The position numbers were made by a program, and so were the translations under genes. The notes under the pieces are model-generated. The model did no database searches. It worked only from the letters and a program-made list of their open reading frames with translations, and was not told the origin of the DNA. From an uncultured Actinomycetes bacterium (GTDB lineage Bacteria > Actinomycetota > Actinomycetes > Mycobacteriales > Nakamurellaceae), in contig CALANS010000138.1 in the NCBI GenBank assembly GCA_937926105.1, positions 56,145-120,144 of the forward strand: 64,000 bases of DNA, in the 5' to 3' direction. Of this stretch, positions 40,440-49,438 are shown in pieces. The number at the start of each line of letters is the position of its first letter. Positions within the stretch are counted from its first letter, which is position 1.

Positions 40440-41859
40440 TTTCCTTCCGCTGCTCGGGCCGGCACCGCGGCCGGCGTTCGATTTGAACCCGTTGTCGTGG
40501 CTGGGCTCTGCGGCCGCGCAGGCCATTTCGGACCTGTGGACCAAGGCCATGATTTTCCTGTGGTCGGCGGCGCTGTGGCTGCTCAAGCTGGCGTTGACGA
40601 TCATCGCCGCGTTCACCACGCCGGATGTGTCGGCCGGCGGGCCGCTCGGGTCGGTGTTGCCGACCACGATGTGGATCGGTGCCGCGCTCGCCGCGATCAT
40701 GATGGCGGTGCAACTGGCGGTGGCCTTGCTGCGCCGGGACGCAGGCTCGCTGAGCCGGGTGTTGATCGGTATCGGCCAGTTCGGGCTGGTCTGGCTGGGC
40801 TATTTGGGGGTGGCGGCCGGTCTGATCGCCGCCGCTGCCGGGCTTTCCCGCGGCATCCTGCAGGCCACTTTGCAGGTGCCGAGCCTGGACAAGATTGACC
40901 TGGTGACTGATCTGCCGACGTCGGTGGCCGACGCGGTGCTGGCCACCGTGTTGGGGATCTTGTCGCTGTTCGTGGTGATCCCGGCCGCGTTCTTCTGGCT
41001 GCTGATCATGTTCGTCCGGGAGGCCGCTTTGCTGATTTTGGTGGCCACCTCGCCGATCTCGGCGGGCGGGCTGGTCTCCGAGATGGGTCGAGCGTGGTTT
41101 TGGAAGACGCTGCGCTGGTTCATCGCGTGTCTGTTGATCGAACCGGTGGCGGCGCTGATTTTGGGGTTGGGTGTCAGCCTGGCCGCCGGGGTGATCACCC
41201 CGCCGGCGCCTGGCGGTGCCGGGGCCCCGACGGGCGCGTTGGCGATCGCCTCCCATGCCGGGATGGCGGTGGTGTCGTGTCTGTTGATCGCGATGGCAGC
41301 GGTATGCCCGCTGGTGGTGTTCCGGCTGTTGGCGTTCGTGGAGCCGTCCACGGCATCCGGTGCGGCGCTCCGCTCTTCATTCACTGAGAACGGCGGGCTG
41401 GGCGGACTGCTAGCCGGCGGGGGCAGCGGACGGTCGGCCGGCTCGGGTTCGGCGGCGGCTTCGGCAGCCAGCGGTGACGGGCGCAGCGGCGGGGAGGCTG
41501 CCGCGGAGTCGACCTCTGGCGGCCGGCTGGCCGGGGCGATGTCCGCGGCCGGCTCTGCCGTCTCGCTTTATGGGGCCGGTGTGATGGCCGCGGTCCGGGT
41601 AGCGAACAGGGCGGTCGACGTCGGTTCGGACGTGCTGGGTCAGGGCGGCGTCGGCCACCCCTCGTACAGCATGACACCCACCGACGAGAGGGCCAGCCGC
41701 GGCCGACGCGACACCACCGGCACCGGGCAGGCCCCGCCGGAACCACCGGCCACACCGGAGCAGCCAGCCACGCCGCCACCACCGCAGCCGGCGGCACCAC
41801 CGCCCGCCGAGTCTGCCGATCCCCGTGCGACCGGATCCGGTGGGGGACAGGCGATATGA
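40432..41859 (+). CDS. VirB6/TrbL-like conjugation channel protein
   Basis: 475 residues with an N-terminal amphipathic stretch, then six to seven strong helices (AMIFLWSAALWLLKLALTIIAAF, MWIGAALAAIMMAVQLAVALL, LIGIGQFGLVWLGYLGVAAGLIAAAAGL, VLATVLGILSLFVVIPAAFFWLLIMFVREAALLILVATSPISAGGL, WFIACLLIEPVAALILGLGVSLAAGV, MAVVSCLLIAMAAVCPLVVFRLLAF). This is the TrbL/VirB6 topology, including the conserved ALLILVATSPIS helix end. The cytoplasmic C-terminal 120 residues are Gly/Ser/Pro/Ala-rich and disordered. It should form the inner-membrane channel with VirB4. Its stop overlaps the next start (ATGA). Confidence 0.85.
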   Translation: MVDFLPLLGPAPRPAFDLNPLSWLGSAAAQAISDLWTKAMIFLWSAALWLLKLALTIIAAFTTPDVSAGGPLGSVLPTTMWIGAALAAIMMAVQLAVALLRRDAGSLSRVLIGIGQFGLVWLGYLGVAAGLIAAAAGLSRGILQATLQVPSLDKIDLVTDLPTSVADAVLATVLGILSLFVVIPAAFFWLLIMFVREAALLILVATSPISAGGLVSEMGRAWFWKTLRWFIACLLIEPVAALILGLGVSLAAGVITPPAPGGAGAPTGALAIASHAGMAVVSCLLIAMAAVCPLVVFRLLAFVEPSTASGAALRSSFTENGGLGGLLAGGGSGRSAGSGSAAASAASGDGRSGGEAAAESTSGGRLAGAMSAAGSAVSLYGAGVMAAVRVANRAVDVGSDVLGQGGVGHPSYSMTPTDERASRGRRDTTGTGQAPPEPPATPEQPATPPPPQPAAPPPAESADPRATGSGGGQAI

Positions 41860-43385
41860 GCGAGTCTTCGGGGCCGGTGCGGTACGGGTCGTGGTCACCG
41901 GACCGGCGCGGCCGGATCGCCGGACTGACGTTGACGGCGTGGGCGGTGCTGCTGGCGGGCAGCCTGCCGGTGCTCGGCGCGGTGAGCACCGCCCGCTACG
42001 GCCTAGCGGCGGCGTGGCTGCCGGTTTGGGCGGTGCTGGCTGTGTTGGTGGCCGTGCCGGTGCACGGACGGCCCGCGGCCCGCTGGCTGGGCGATGCGCT
42101 GCTGCACACCATCGGTGTTGCGACCGGCTGGTCGCCGTGGCAATCGCTAGCCGTGACCGGGACTGCGACCGACCTGGGCCGGGTGGATTTGCCGGGCGTG
42201 CTGTCCGGGCTGCGCACCTTCGACGGGCCGCCGTACGGGCCGGCCGGGGACCGGCCGGTGCTGATCGTGGACAACCGGGAACGCACCTGGGCGGTGGTTG
42301 CCCGGATCACCCACGGCGGCATCGGCCTGGCCGACCCGGACGCCCGAGCCCGGATGGGCGCAGCCCTGTCCGGCCTGCTGGAACAGGCCGCCACCGGCGG
42401 CCTGGTGCGCACGCTGGCGTTGCAGGTGCGCACCACCCCGGACAACGGGGCCCGGCGGGCCCGTTGGCAGGCCGAGCACCGCCGTGGGGATGCGACATCG
42501 TTGGCGTTGACCGTGGCCGATCAACTGGACCGGGTCATGAGCGCCGCGGCGGTGCGGCACGAGGCCTTCCTCACCGTGGTGGTGCCGCAGGCGCGCATCG
42601 CCCGGGCGGCCAGGCAGGCCGGCGGGGGAGTGGACGGCCACGGCCGCGTTTTGCACCCGGTGATGGCCGAGGTGGCGGCCGCGCTGCTGGGCGGGGTCGG
42701 GGCCAGCGCGGTGTGCTGGCTGGATGCCGGCGGGCTGGCAGAGGCGATCCGCACCGGCTACGCCCCGGGCGATGCCGCCGCCTTGACGGCCGCCGCGCTG
42801 ACGGCCGTCGACAACCCCGCCGCGGCAGCAGTTTTGCCGCTGGCCGCAGCCGGTCCCACCGTCGCACCTGCCCCGGCCGGGCGCAGCTACACCCACGACG
42901 GGTGGCGCAGCGCATCCAGCGCGATCCTGCTGCCCGACAAGGGCGCTGTGATGGGGGCGCTTGCCCCGGTGCTGGCGCCGGCCACGACCGGGGAACGGCG
43001 CGCGCTCACGGTGTTCTTCGAACCGATCGATGCCCACCGCGCCGACCGGATGGTCGGCGGCGAGCAGTTCAGCACCGAACTGACCACGCAGCTACGTGCC
43101 AGGGCCGGGTTTCGCATCCGCGCGGCGCAGCGCCGCGACGCCGCCCGCATCCTGGGGCAGGACGACCGGCTGGCCGAGGGCAACGCGCTGCTGCGCGTCG
43201 CGGCGGTCGCGGCGGTCACCGTGGACGCCGAAGCCTCGATCAGCGACGCCGCGCGACGCCTGGATTCCGCGATCACCGGCGCCGGGTTCACCCCGCTGCG
43301 GCTGGATCTGGCACAGGACTCCGGATTCGCCGCGGCCTGTATCCCGCTGGGGATCGGGCTGCCCCGACGGCGGACGGGCCGCTGA
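41856..43385 (+). CDS. SCO6880-family transfer protein
   Basis: 509 residues from ATG 41856. Two helices near the N-terminus (IAGLTLTAWAVLLAGSLPVLGAV, LAAAWLPVWAVLAVLVAVPV) are followed by a soluble region that resembles the SCO6880 family found directly before VirB4 in actinobacterial type IV systems (GPAGDRPVLIVDNRERTWAVVARITHGGIGLADPDARARMGAALSGLLEQAA ... LPDKGAVMGALAPVLAP ... RALTVFFEPIDAHRADRMVGGEQFSTELTTQLRARAGFRIRAAQRRDAARI). The last part resembles the N-terminal domain of VirB4 proteins, so this gene and the next may be a split VirB4 with the membrane part on the first half. The junction is TGATG. Confidence 0.8.
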   Translation: MSESSGPVRYGSWSPDRRGRIAGLTLTAWAVLLAGSLPVLGAVSTARYGLAAAWLPVWAVLAVLVAVPVHGRPAARWLGDALLHTIGVATGWSPWQSLAVTGTATDLGRVDLPGVLSGLRTFDGPPYGPAGDRPVLIVDNRERTWAVVARITHGGIGLADPDARARMGAALSGLLEQAATGGLVRTLALQVRTTPDNGARRARWQAEHRRGDATSLALTVADQLDRVMSAAAVRHEAFLTVVVPQARIARAARQAGGGVDGHGRVLHPVMAEVAAALLGGVGASAVCWLDAGGLAEAIRTGYAPGDAAALTAAALTAVDNPAAAAVLPLAAAGPTVAPAPAGRSYTHDGWRSASSAILLPDKGAVMGALAPVLAPATTGERRALTVFFEPIDAHRADRMVGGEQFSTELTTQLRARAGFRIRAAQRRDAARILGQDDRLAEGNALLRVAAVAAVTVDAEASISDAARRLDSAITGAGFTPLRLDLAQDSGFAAACIPLGIGLPRRRTGR

Positions 43386-44926
43386 TGTCCACCCTGACTC
43401 GCCGAACCCGCCGATCCCGCCGCGGCCGAGACGTGCCCGCCCTGCTGGGCGATTTCGGCCACCGACTACCCGCGGCTTCACCGCCACCGGCCAACCGCCG
43501 CGAGCCCGAACTGTTCACGGCCGCGGTCGGCCGGCACGGGCGCGCCGGCGCACAGGCCGGCTGGTGCCCGGTGCCCGCGCCGCTGCCCGTGTACCGGATG
43601 ACCTCCGAACAGGCCCCGGGGGTGTGGCCGCTGATCGCCGGCTCAGGGCTGCCGCCCACCGGCGCCCCCATGGGCATCGACCTTTTCACCGGCGGCGCCT
43701 TTCACGCCGACCCGATCGGCTGGACCACCGACGATCAGGTGCCGGTCACCAACCCGAACGTCATCGTGTTCGGCGAACCCGGCCAGGGCAAATCAACCAC
43801 CGTCAAAACGCTGTGCCTGCGCCTGATGCCCTACGGCTACCGCACCCTCGTCCTCGGGGATGTCAAGGACGAATACGAACCGCTGTGCCGCGCCGTCGGC
43901 GTGGCCCCGCACCAGGTGGGCCACGGCCTGGCCGCCCGGGTCAACCCGCTGGATTTCGGGCCGCTGGGCTCTGACTGGACTCGTCTGGGCCGGGCCGAGG
44001 CCAAACGCCGCTCGGCGCTGGTGTTCACGCGCTGGCTGATCTTGCTGCGCGGCCTGGTCGGCTCCCAGAACGTGACCTTCGACCCTACTGCCGAAACCGC
44101 GGTTGGCGCCGCCCTGTCCGAGCTGACCGGATACACCACCGGCGCCGACCGCATGGCCGAAGTCACCATCCCGCAACTGTGGCACGCCCTGGCCGAACCC
44201 ACCAGGCGGCTGGTCACCGAATGCCGCTACGCCTCCCGTCAACATTTCCTGGACGACACCCGCGCCGTCCGCGACGCACTCGGCGCCCTGGTCCGCGGCC
44301 ACCTCGCCGGCCTCTTCGACGCCCCCACCAGCATCAAGGTGGATTGGCGGGCACCCATCCAATCGCTGTCCCTGTCCCGGCTGGAAGGTTTGGGTGACGA
44401 GGCTGTCGGGGTCGCGCTGACCTGCCTGAACTCCTGGGGCCGCGCCATGACCGAGATCGCCGACCCGGGAGACCTGCGGATCATCATCCGCGACGAGTGC
44501 TGGCGACAGATGCGCCTGGGAACCGACGCGGTCAAATCCCTGGACGCCGATCTGCGGCTATCGCGCAGCGACGGTTCGGTGCAGATCGTCGTCGCCCACA
44601 AACCCTCGGACATGCTCACCGTCGGCGACGCGGGAAGCCAGGCCGTGGCCATCGCCAAGGACCTGCTGCACCTGTGCGGCACCAAGGTGCTGTTCGGGCA
44701 GGACAGCAAGATCGGCGACGAACTGTCCGGGCTGCTCGGCCTGCCCGGAATCGCCGAACGGATCGTCACCGACTGGGCCACCGCCGCCAAGGGCCGCGCC
44801 CTGTGGGTGGTAGGCGCTCACTTCGCCAAGGTTCAAACGGTTCTCACGCCCGCTGAGATCCCGCTGACCTTCACCAACGACGCCCTCACAGGCCCCGTAC
44901 ACGCCGGAACTCGGGGTGCGACGTGA
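43385..44926 (+). CDS. virB4: VirB4/TraC-type conjugation ATPase
   Basis: 513 residues from ATG 43385. After MGIDLFTGGAFHADPIGWTTDDQVPVTNPNVIVFGEPGQGKSTTVKTLCLRL (Walker A at 129-137) comes YRTLVLGDVKDEYEPLCRAVG, a helical insertion, then LRIIIRDECWRQMRLGTDAVKSLDADLRLSRSDGSVQIVVAHKPSDML. That covers the Walker B region, in which RDE replaces the usual DE, and the HKPSD motif of the family. It is the energising ATPase of the secretion channel and depends on the SCO6880-like and VirB6-like neighbours. It is short for VirB4 because the N-terminal domain lies in the previous gene. Confidence 0.9.
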   Translation: MSTLTRRTRRSRRGRDVPALLGDFGHRLPAASPPPANRREPELFTAAVGRHGRAGAQAGWCPVPAPLPVYRMTSEQAPGVWPLIAGSGLPPTGAPMGIDLFTGGAFHADPIGWTTDDQVPVTNPNVIVFGEPGQGKSTTVKTLCLRLMPYGYRTLVLGDVKDEYEPLCRAVGVAPHQVGHGLAARVNPLDFGPLGSDWTRLGRAEAKRRSALVFTRWLILLRGLVGSQNVTFDPTAETAVGAALSELTGYTTGADRMAEVTIPQLWHALAEPTRRLVTECRYASRQHFLDDTRAVRDALGALVRGHLAGLFDAPTSIKVDWRAPIQSLSLSRLEGLGDEAVGVALTCLNSWGRAMTEIADPGDLRIIIRDECWRQMRLGTDAVKSLDADLRLSRSDGSVQIVVAHKPSDMLTVGDAGSQAVAIAKDLLHLCGTKVLFGQDSKIGDELSGLLGLPGIAERIVTDWATAAKGRALWVVGAHFAKVQTVLTPAEIPLTFTNDALTGPVHAGTRGAT

Positions 44927-46194
44927 GTGGCAGCGAAGGCAGTGCCGGCCACGCCGCGATCGCCGTCGTCGCTGCGGCGATGGCGGTCCCGATGGCCGCG
45001 ACGACCGGGATGGTGTTGATCCTCGGCGCCGTCGGCGGCACCCCGCCGCCGCTGCCCGGCTGCGCCGGCGGCGGCAGCGGCGCCACCGTCGCGGACGTGC
45101 GCCTGGACGCCGAACAGATCGGCAACGCCCGCACCGTCGTCACGGTCACAGCCGGACGGCACCTGCCGGTGTATGCCGCGGTTGTCGCGGTGACCACCGC
45201 GTTCACCGAATCGTCGCTGCACAACAGCACCATCCACTACGACCACGACTCCGAAGGGCTCTTTCAGCAGCGGATCCGCTTCTACACCTCGGCAGTGGCC
45301 GCCGACCCAGTCAAAGCCACAGGCGCGTTCCTGGACCGGCTGATCGCCGTGCCGAACTGGCAGCACCAAGCCGTCGGCGTCGACGCGCAAGCCGTGCAGG
45401 ACTCCGCCTACCCCGGCCGGTACCAGCCCAACGCGGAGCTCGGCGCTCACCTGGTGGGCATGTTCTGGCCCGCCGCCGCTGCTGCCGCCACCAGCCCTCC
45501 GGACACCGACGCCCCCGCCACCGACGCCCCGGTCACCGTTGCGCCGCACTTCCCGCAGCCTGGTCACCTTCTCGCTGCCCAACCCACCCCTACCCCTACC
45601 CCTACCTCCATCTCTACGGCAGGGCTGGAGAGCAGCGCGTCGCCGGCGTCACCGCCGGCCTTGGCTGCCGGACCCGCGGTGTGTCCGGGGGGCGGCGGCG
45701 CGAGCGCGCCGGGCGGGCCGATTGCCGGCCCGCGCGGCGGAAACATCGCCGGCACCACCACCATCCCGGCGGGCCTGATAGTCACCGGCAGCGCCGCCGG
45801 CCGCACCGCGGTCCGCTTCGCGCTCGCCCAGCTGGGCAAGCCCTACGTGTGGGCCGCAGCCGGACCCGACGCCTATGACTGCTCCGGGCTGACCATGGCC
45901 GCCTGGGCTGCCGCCGGAGTCGCACTGCCGCACCACGCCGCCGACCAGGCCTACGCCGGCACCCCGGAACCGCCCGACCTGTCCCGCGCCGCCGGCGGCG
46001 ACCTGGTGATGATCCCCGGGTCGGACGGCACCCCCGCCGCCCCAGGACATGTCGGCATGATCGTCGGCTACACCCAACAATCCGACGGCCAACATCTGTG
46101 GCTGATCCAGGCACCCGAGACGGGCGTGCCCGTCGAGCTGACCGAAGCCAGCCGCTGGCTCGGCCAGATCAGCGACGTCCGCCACATCGGCTAA
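44923..46194 (+). CDS. Secreted lytic enzyme: transglycosylase-like plus NlpC/P60 peptidase (VirB1 role)
   Basis: 423 residues from GTG 44923 (GTGA overlap). An N-terminal helix (IAVVAAAMAVPMAATTGMVLILGAV) serves as signal anchor. A lysozyme-like segment follows (VVTVTAGRHLPVYAAVVAVTTAFTESSLHNSTIHYDHDSEGLFQQR, with the Glu of TESSL and GLFQQR). A Pro/Thr linker (TPTPTPTPTS) precedes the NlpC/P60 domain: VRFALAQLGKPYVWAAAGPDAYDCSGLTMAAWAAAGVALPHHAADQ with nucleophile Cys at about 319, and PGHVGMIVGY with His. Such double hydrolases open peptidoglycan for the channel in Gram-positive conjugation. Confidence 0.9.
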   Translation: MSGSEGSAGHAAIAVVAAAMAVPMAATTGMVLILGAVGGTPPPLPGCAGGGSGATVADVRLDAEQIGNARTVVTVTAGRHLPVYAAVVAVTTAFTESSLHNSTIHYDHDSEGLFQQRIRFYTSAVAADPVKATGAFLDRLIAVPNWQHQAVGVDAQAVQDSAYPGRYQPNAELGAHLVGMFWPAAAAAATSPPDTDAPATDAPVTVAPHFPQPGHLLAAQPTPTPTPTSISTAGLESSASPASPPALAAGPAVCPGGGGASAPGGPIAGPRGGNIAGTTTIPAGLIVTGSAAGRTAVRFALAQLGKPYVWAAAGPDAYDCSGLTMAAWAAAGVALPHHAADQAYAGTPEPPDLSRAAGGDLVMIPGSDGTPAAPGHVGMIVGYTQQSDGQHLWLIQAPETGVPVELTEASRWLGQISDVRHIG

Positions 46195-46219
46195 CCCACC
46201 AACGCACCAAGGAGAATCG

Positions 46220-46705
46220 ATGGCTGTCAGGATCAACGACCGCGACCGGTCGAACCCGGCCCCGCTCGGGCAGGGCTGGGAACTGCCCTTCATCGTGATC
46301 AGCGGCGTCGTGATCGGCGCGGCGCTGACGGCGCTGGCCGGCATGGCCGCCGCCGCCGCCGTTGCGGGCGGCGGCTGGGTGTGGCCCGCCGGGACACAGC
46401 ACATGCTGCGCGTCCTGGGCGGACTGGCATCCGGACATCCCGGCGCCGGACTGTCTGTCGCCGAGGCCGGCCGGCTACCCGGGCCGGGCTGGGTATACAC
46501 CGGCGTCGCCGTCGCCGAACTGATGTTCCTCACCCTGGCCGGCGCCGCCGGGATGCTGGCCTGGCGCTACCGGCGGCCCGCCAGCGGCATGGCCACCCGC
46601 GCCGAAGCCGCCGACGCCTTGGGCGTCGCCCAGCTCGCCTCCGCCAAGACGATCATCCGCCCCGACCTGTACCGGGCGCGCGGCAAACACGGCGGCAGGC
46701 AATGA
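46220..46705 (+). CDS. Membrane protein paired with the coupling ATPase
   Basis: 161 residues from ATG 46220 with AAGGAGA at 46209-46215. Two helices (LPFIVISGVVIGAALTALAGMAAAAAVAGG and VYTGVAVAELMFLTLAGAAGMLAW) enclose an external loop. The cytoplasmic tail SGMATRAEAADALGVAQLASAKTIIRPDL resembles the segment that joins the membrane helices to the nucleotide-binding domain in TraG/VirD4 proteins. The following ATPase lacks its own helices and is coupled by ATGA, so the two genes probably make a split coupling protein. Confidence 0.7.
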   Translation: MAVRINDRDRSNPAPLGQGWELPFIVISGVVIGAALTALAGMAAAAAVAGGGWVWPAGTQHMLRVLGGLASGHPGAGLSVAEAGRLPGPGWVYTGVAVAELMFLTLAGAAGMLAWRYRRPASGMATRAEAADALGVAQLASAKTIIRPDLYRARGKHGGRQ

Positions 46706-48225
46706 CTATCAACCCGACACAGGTCGGCTGGCGCATCGGCCGCTCCCTGCAGCCCCGCGGCGTCGACCTGTGGTGCCGCTACGACCGCACCACCGGCGTG
46801 TTCGGCGCCCAAGGCTCCGGCAAGACCCTGGACCTGTTGGCCCCGGCGCTGCTGGCACACGACGGACCCGCCCTGGCCACCCTGACCAAACTCGACGACC
46901 TGCTGCTCACCGCACCCCGCCGCCACCAACCCGCCGACCATGGCAGTCCGCAGCGGCCGGTGACGGTGCTCGACCCCTTCGGTGCCGCCGCCGAATACTT
47001 CCCAGAACTGGTGTGGGACCCCGTCGCAGGATGCGTAGACCCCAAAATCGCCGAACGACGCGCCAAGGCATTCGCCGCCGGCACCATCACCGGAGCCGTG
47101 TCTGGCGGCCGAGCCGACAACGCCGCCCGCTTCTACGCCGCAGAAACAGCCAAGGTGCTGCAATGCTTCCTGCACGCCGCCGCCCTGACCGGCCGCGACA
47201 TCCAAGACGTCCTGGGGTGGGTCGCGAACCCTGTCGCCGCCGAACAACCAGCCGAGATCCTGCGCCAACACACCTACGCCGCCCGCTTCTGGGACGGCCT
47301 ACTCGACGGCGCCTTGCACGGCTCGGCCGACACCGTCGGCAACACCGTCACCACCGTCCAGCAAGCCATGGCCCTGTTCTTCCAGCCCGACATCCGCGCC
47401 CGCTGCACCCCCCGGCCCGGACGGCCCGCCACCGACATCGCCGCGCTAATCCGCGCCGGCGGCACCGTGTACCTGCTCGGCCGGGAAGACCCCTACGCCT
47501 CCGCCGCCCCTTTGATGACCGCCGTCGCCGAACAAGTCCTGGACACCGCCCTGGCATTGGCCACCGAAAGCCCCCACGGCCGGCTCGCGCCATGCTTTCT
47601 GGCGTGCCTGGACGAATTGCCCTCCACCACACCGCTACCCACCCTGCGGGTCCGCATGGCCAACGAACGCGCACTGGGACTGTCGTTCATCTACGCCGCG
47701 CAAACCTGGAAACAGATGGTCGTGTCCTACGGCGAGGACGAGGCCCGCTCCCTGTTCGGCCTGACCAACAACCTGATCATCTTCGGCGGCGGGAAAGACA
47801 TCCACTTCTACCGGGAAATCTCCGACCTGCTCGACAACGTACGCATCTCCCGACAGTCGATCAACGACGGGCCCGGAGGTGTCGCCACCACCCGCTCCGG
47901 CGAAGACGTGCGCGTGCTGCGGCCCGGCGACATCCGCCGCATCCCGGAACGCCAAGCGCTGCTCATCGCCGGCACCGCGCCGCCCATCATCGCCCGGCTG
48001 CGCCGCTGCCTAGACGGCACCGACGGCCGCGCCCTGGCCGACCAGCTGGCCGCCACCCGCATCGAGGTTGCTCGTCATCGAGGCACCAGGCCCACCGCCG
48101 AGCAGACAACCCGGCAGGCCCTCACCTACGCCCGCGACCACCGCCTCGCCGTACCAGCATCGCCTGACGAGCGGCCCGTCGGCACCGTGACTCGATCCGA
48201 GCAGGGCTGGGACTGGGGACGGTGA
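46702..48225 (+). CDS. virD4: VirD4/TraG-type coupling ATPase (soluble domain)
   Basis: 507 residues from ATG 46702. Walker A GAQGSGKT (35-42) follows VDLWCRYDRTTGVF. VTVLDPFGAAAEYFPELVWDPVAGC is the strand after it. Walker B is APCFLACLDELPSTTPLPTLRVRMANERALGLSFIYAAQTWKQM, with the Q motif, and LTNNLIIFGGGKDIHFYREISDLLDNVRIS follows. This is the TraG/TraD RecA-like fold without N-terminal helices. It should receive the relaxase-DNA complex and feed it to the VirB4/VirB6 channel. The coding region is continuous and in dense overlap with both neighbours. Confidence 0.9.
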   Translation: MTINPTQVGWRIGRSLQPRGVDLWCRYDRTTGVFGAQGSGKTLDLLAPALLAHDGPALATLTKLDDLLLTAPRRHQPADHGSPQRPVTVLDPFGAAAEYFPELVWDPVAGCVDPKIAERRAKAFAAGTITGAVSGGRADNAARFYAAETAKVLQCFLHAAALTGRDIQDVLGWVANPVAAEQPAEILRQHTYAARFWDGLLDGALHGSADTVGNTVTTVQQAMALFFQPDIRARCTPRPGRPATDIAALIRAGGTVYLLGREDPYASAAPLMTAVAEQVLDTALALATESPHGRLAPCFLACLDELPSTTPLPTLRVRMANERALGLSFIYAAQTWKQMVVSYGEDEARSLFGLTNNLIIFGGGKDIHFYREISDLLDNVRISRQSINDGPGGVATTRSGEDVRVLRPGDIRRIPERQALLIAGTAPPIIARLRRCLDGTDGRALADQLAATRIEVARHRGTRPTAEQTTRQALTYARDHRLAVPASPDERPVGTVTRSEQGWDWGR

Positions 48226-48788
48226 GGACACCCGCGAGCTACAGCGACGAGATCGCCGAACCGTTCCCGCAGCCGCCCAATGTCATTCGGCGAGCCATGG
48301 ATCTGCTTCGCCCCGCCAGCAAGGACGCTACCGATGACTCCGAGACCGACCAGCGGGTCGTCGATCTCCCTCGACCCTGGGAGCCCGCCGGCTGCCCGCC
48401 GCCACTGCGCCGGGCAGTCTGGACCTGGTGCGACCAGGTCGCTACCTGGCTCAACCACGAATACTGCTGGCGACCCGACACGATGATCCCCGCCTGCTGG
48501 ACCGCGCACCCCCACATCGCCAACGAACTGCCCGCGCTGGCCATCGGGCGCTGGATCGCCGGACGCACCTCCAACCCCGCCGCCATCGAGGAATGGCACC
48601 GCTACAGCTACCCCATGTTCTGCCAGCGAATGACCGACCGCCTCGGCGAATCCACCTGCCGCAACGGCCGCCACATCACCTGGCCCGGCGAACCCCGGCA
48701 CGCCGCCTACCTCGACGCGCTGGCATCGCGCGAGGACGCCATCGACGCCGACATTGCTCCCAGCACCGGCCTACATGTCATCACCTGA
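48222..48788 (+). CDS. Conserved protein of actinobacterial mobile elements
   Basis: 188 residues from GTG 48222 (GTGA overlap). The core is RRAVWTWCDQVATWLNHEYCWRPDTMIPACWTAHPHIANELPALAIGRWIAGRTSNPAAIEEWHRYSYPMFCQRM. The Trp/Cys/His spacing (WxHP, ELxxLA, EEWHR) resembles families annotated DUF4913 or similar that travel with transfer genes. The role is unknown. It is translationally coupled to the coupling ATPase, so it may act on the relaxosome. Confidence 0.65.
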   Translation: MRTPASYSDEIAEPFPQPPNVIRRAMDLLRPASKDATDDSETDQRVVDLPRPWEPAGCPPPLRRAVWTWCDQVATWLNHEYCWRPDTMIPACWTAHPHIANELPALAIGRWIAGRTSNPAAIEEWHRYSYPMFCQRMTDRLGESTCRNGRHITWPGEPRHAAYLDALASREDAIDADIAPSTGLHVIT

Positions 48789-48838
48789 ACCGAAGTGGCA
48801 AACCTGCCGCCCGGTCCGAGAGAAGGGAAACCATCGTC

Positions 48839-49243
48839 ATGACAACCACCAGCACCACCGTGATCGGCAACATGGCCGCCGACCCCGAACTGCGCTACCT
48901 GCCCTCCGGCGACCCCGCCGCCACCTTCACCATCGCCACCAACGAACGCCGCTACAACCCCCAGATCCGAAACTGGGCCGACGGACCCACCCTGTATCTG
49001 CGGTGCAACCTCACCGGGCCCGGTGCCGAAAACGCCGCCGCCGGTCTGACACGAGGGACCAGGGTCATCGCCCACGGCACCCTCGCCCAGCGCAACTACA
49101 CCGACCGACACGGCCAAACCCATATCGTCACCGAACTGCACGTGCAAGAAATCGGCCCCACCATGCGATTCACCCAGGTACACCTCACTCCGGCAGTTCC
49201 CGACCAGGCGCCCGCTGGCCATGACCCTGCGCCCGTGGTCTGA
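48839..49243 (+). CDS. ssb: Single-stranded DNA-binding protein
   Basis: 134 residues from ATG 48839 with AGAAGGGAAA upstream. The OB-fold is clear: TTVIGNMAADPELRYLPSGDPAATFTIATNERRYNPQIRNWADGPTLYLRCNLTGPGAENAAAGLTRGTRVIAHGTLAQRNYTDRHGQTHIVTELHVQEIGPTMRFTQ. The acidic, Phe-tipped tail of the chromosomal SSB is absent, since it ends HDPAPVV. It is a plasmid/ICE-type SSB that would coat the transferred strand. It lies next to the relaxase region, as in many conjugative elements. Confidence 0.92.
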   Translation: MTTTSTTVIGNMAADPELRYLPSGDPAATFTIATNERRYNPQIRNWADGPTLYLRCNLTGPGAENAAAGLTRGTRVIAHGTLAQRNYTDRHGQTHIVTELHVQEIGPTMRFTQVHLTPAVPDQAPAGHDPAPVV

Positions 49244-49438
49244 CTGCGAGCCTGCCAGAGTCGCCGTTTCACAGCGGGTTTCGATTTCATGACGCGGACG
49301 GAATGTTCTTGCGGGCGGCGCGTCGGTCACAGACGCCACAGAGCGACCGGGCGCCTTCTGGGCAACCTCGGACGCGCTCGCACCAGGAGTAGTCAGACCG
49401 CTGACCGCCCGTCCATGCAGCACAGTCAGTGAGAGACC
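49244..49438. other. Intergenic stretch after ssb
   Basis: 195 bp before the next gene, presumably containing a promoter for the four short genes that follow. No hairpin or repeat stands out. Confidence 0.35.

Noticed and set aside
41825..43384. Upstream extension of the VirB4 frame
   Set aside because: The frame is open but overlaps the SCO6880-like gene completely. The VirB4 homology begins after ATG 43385, which has a TGATG junction.
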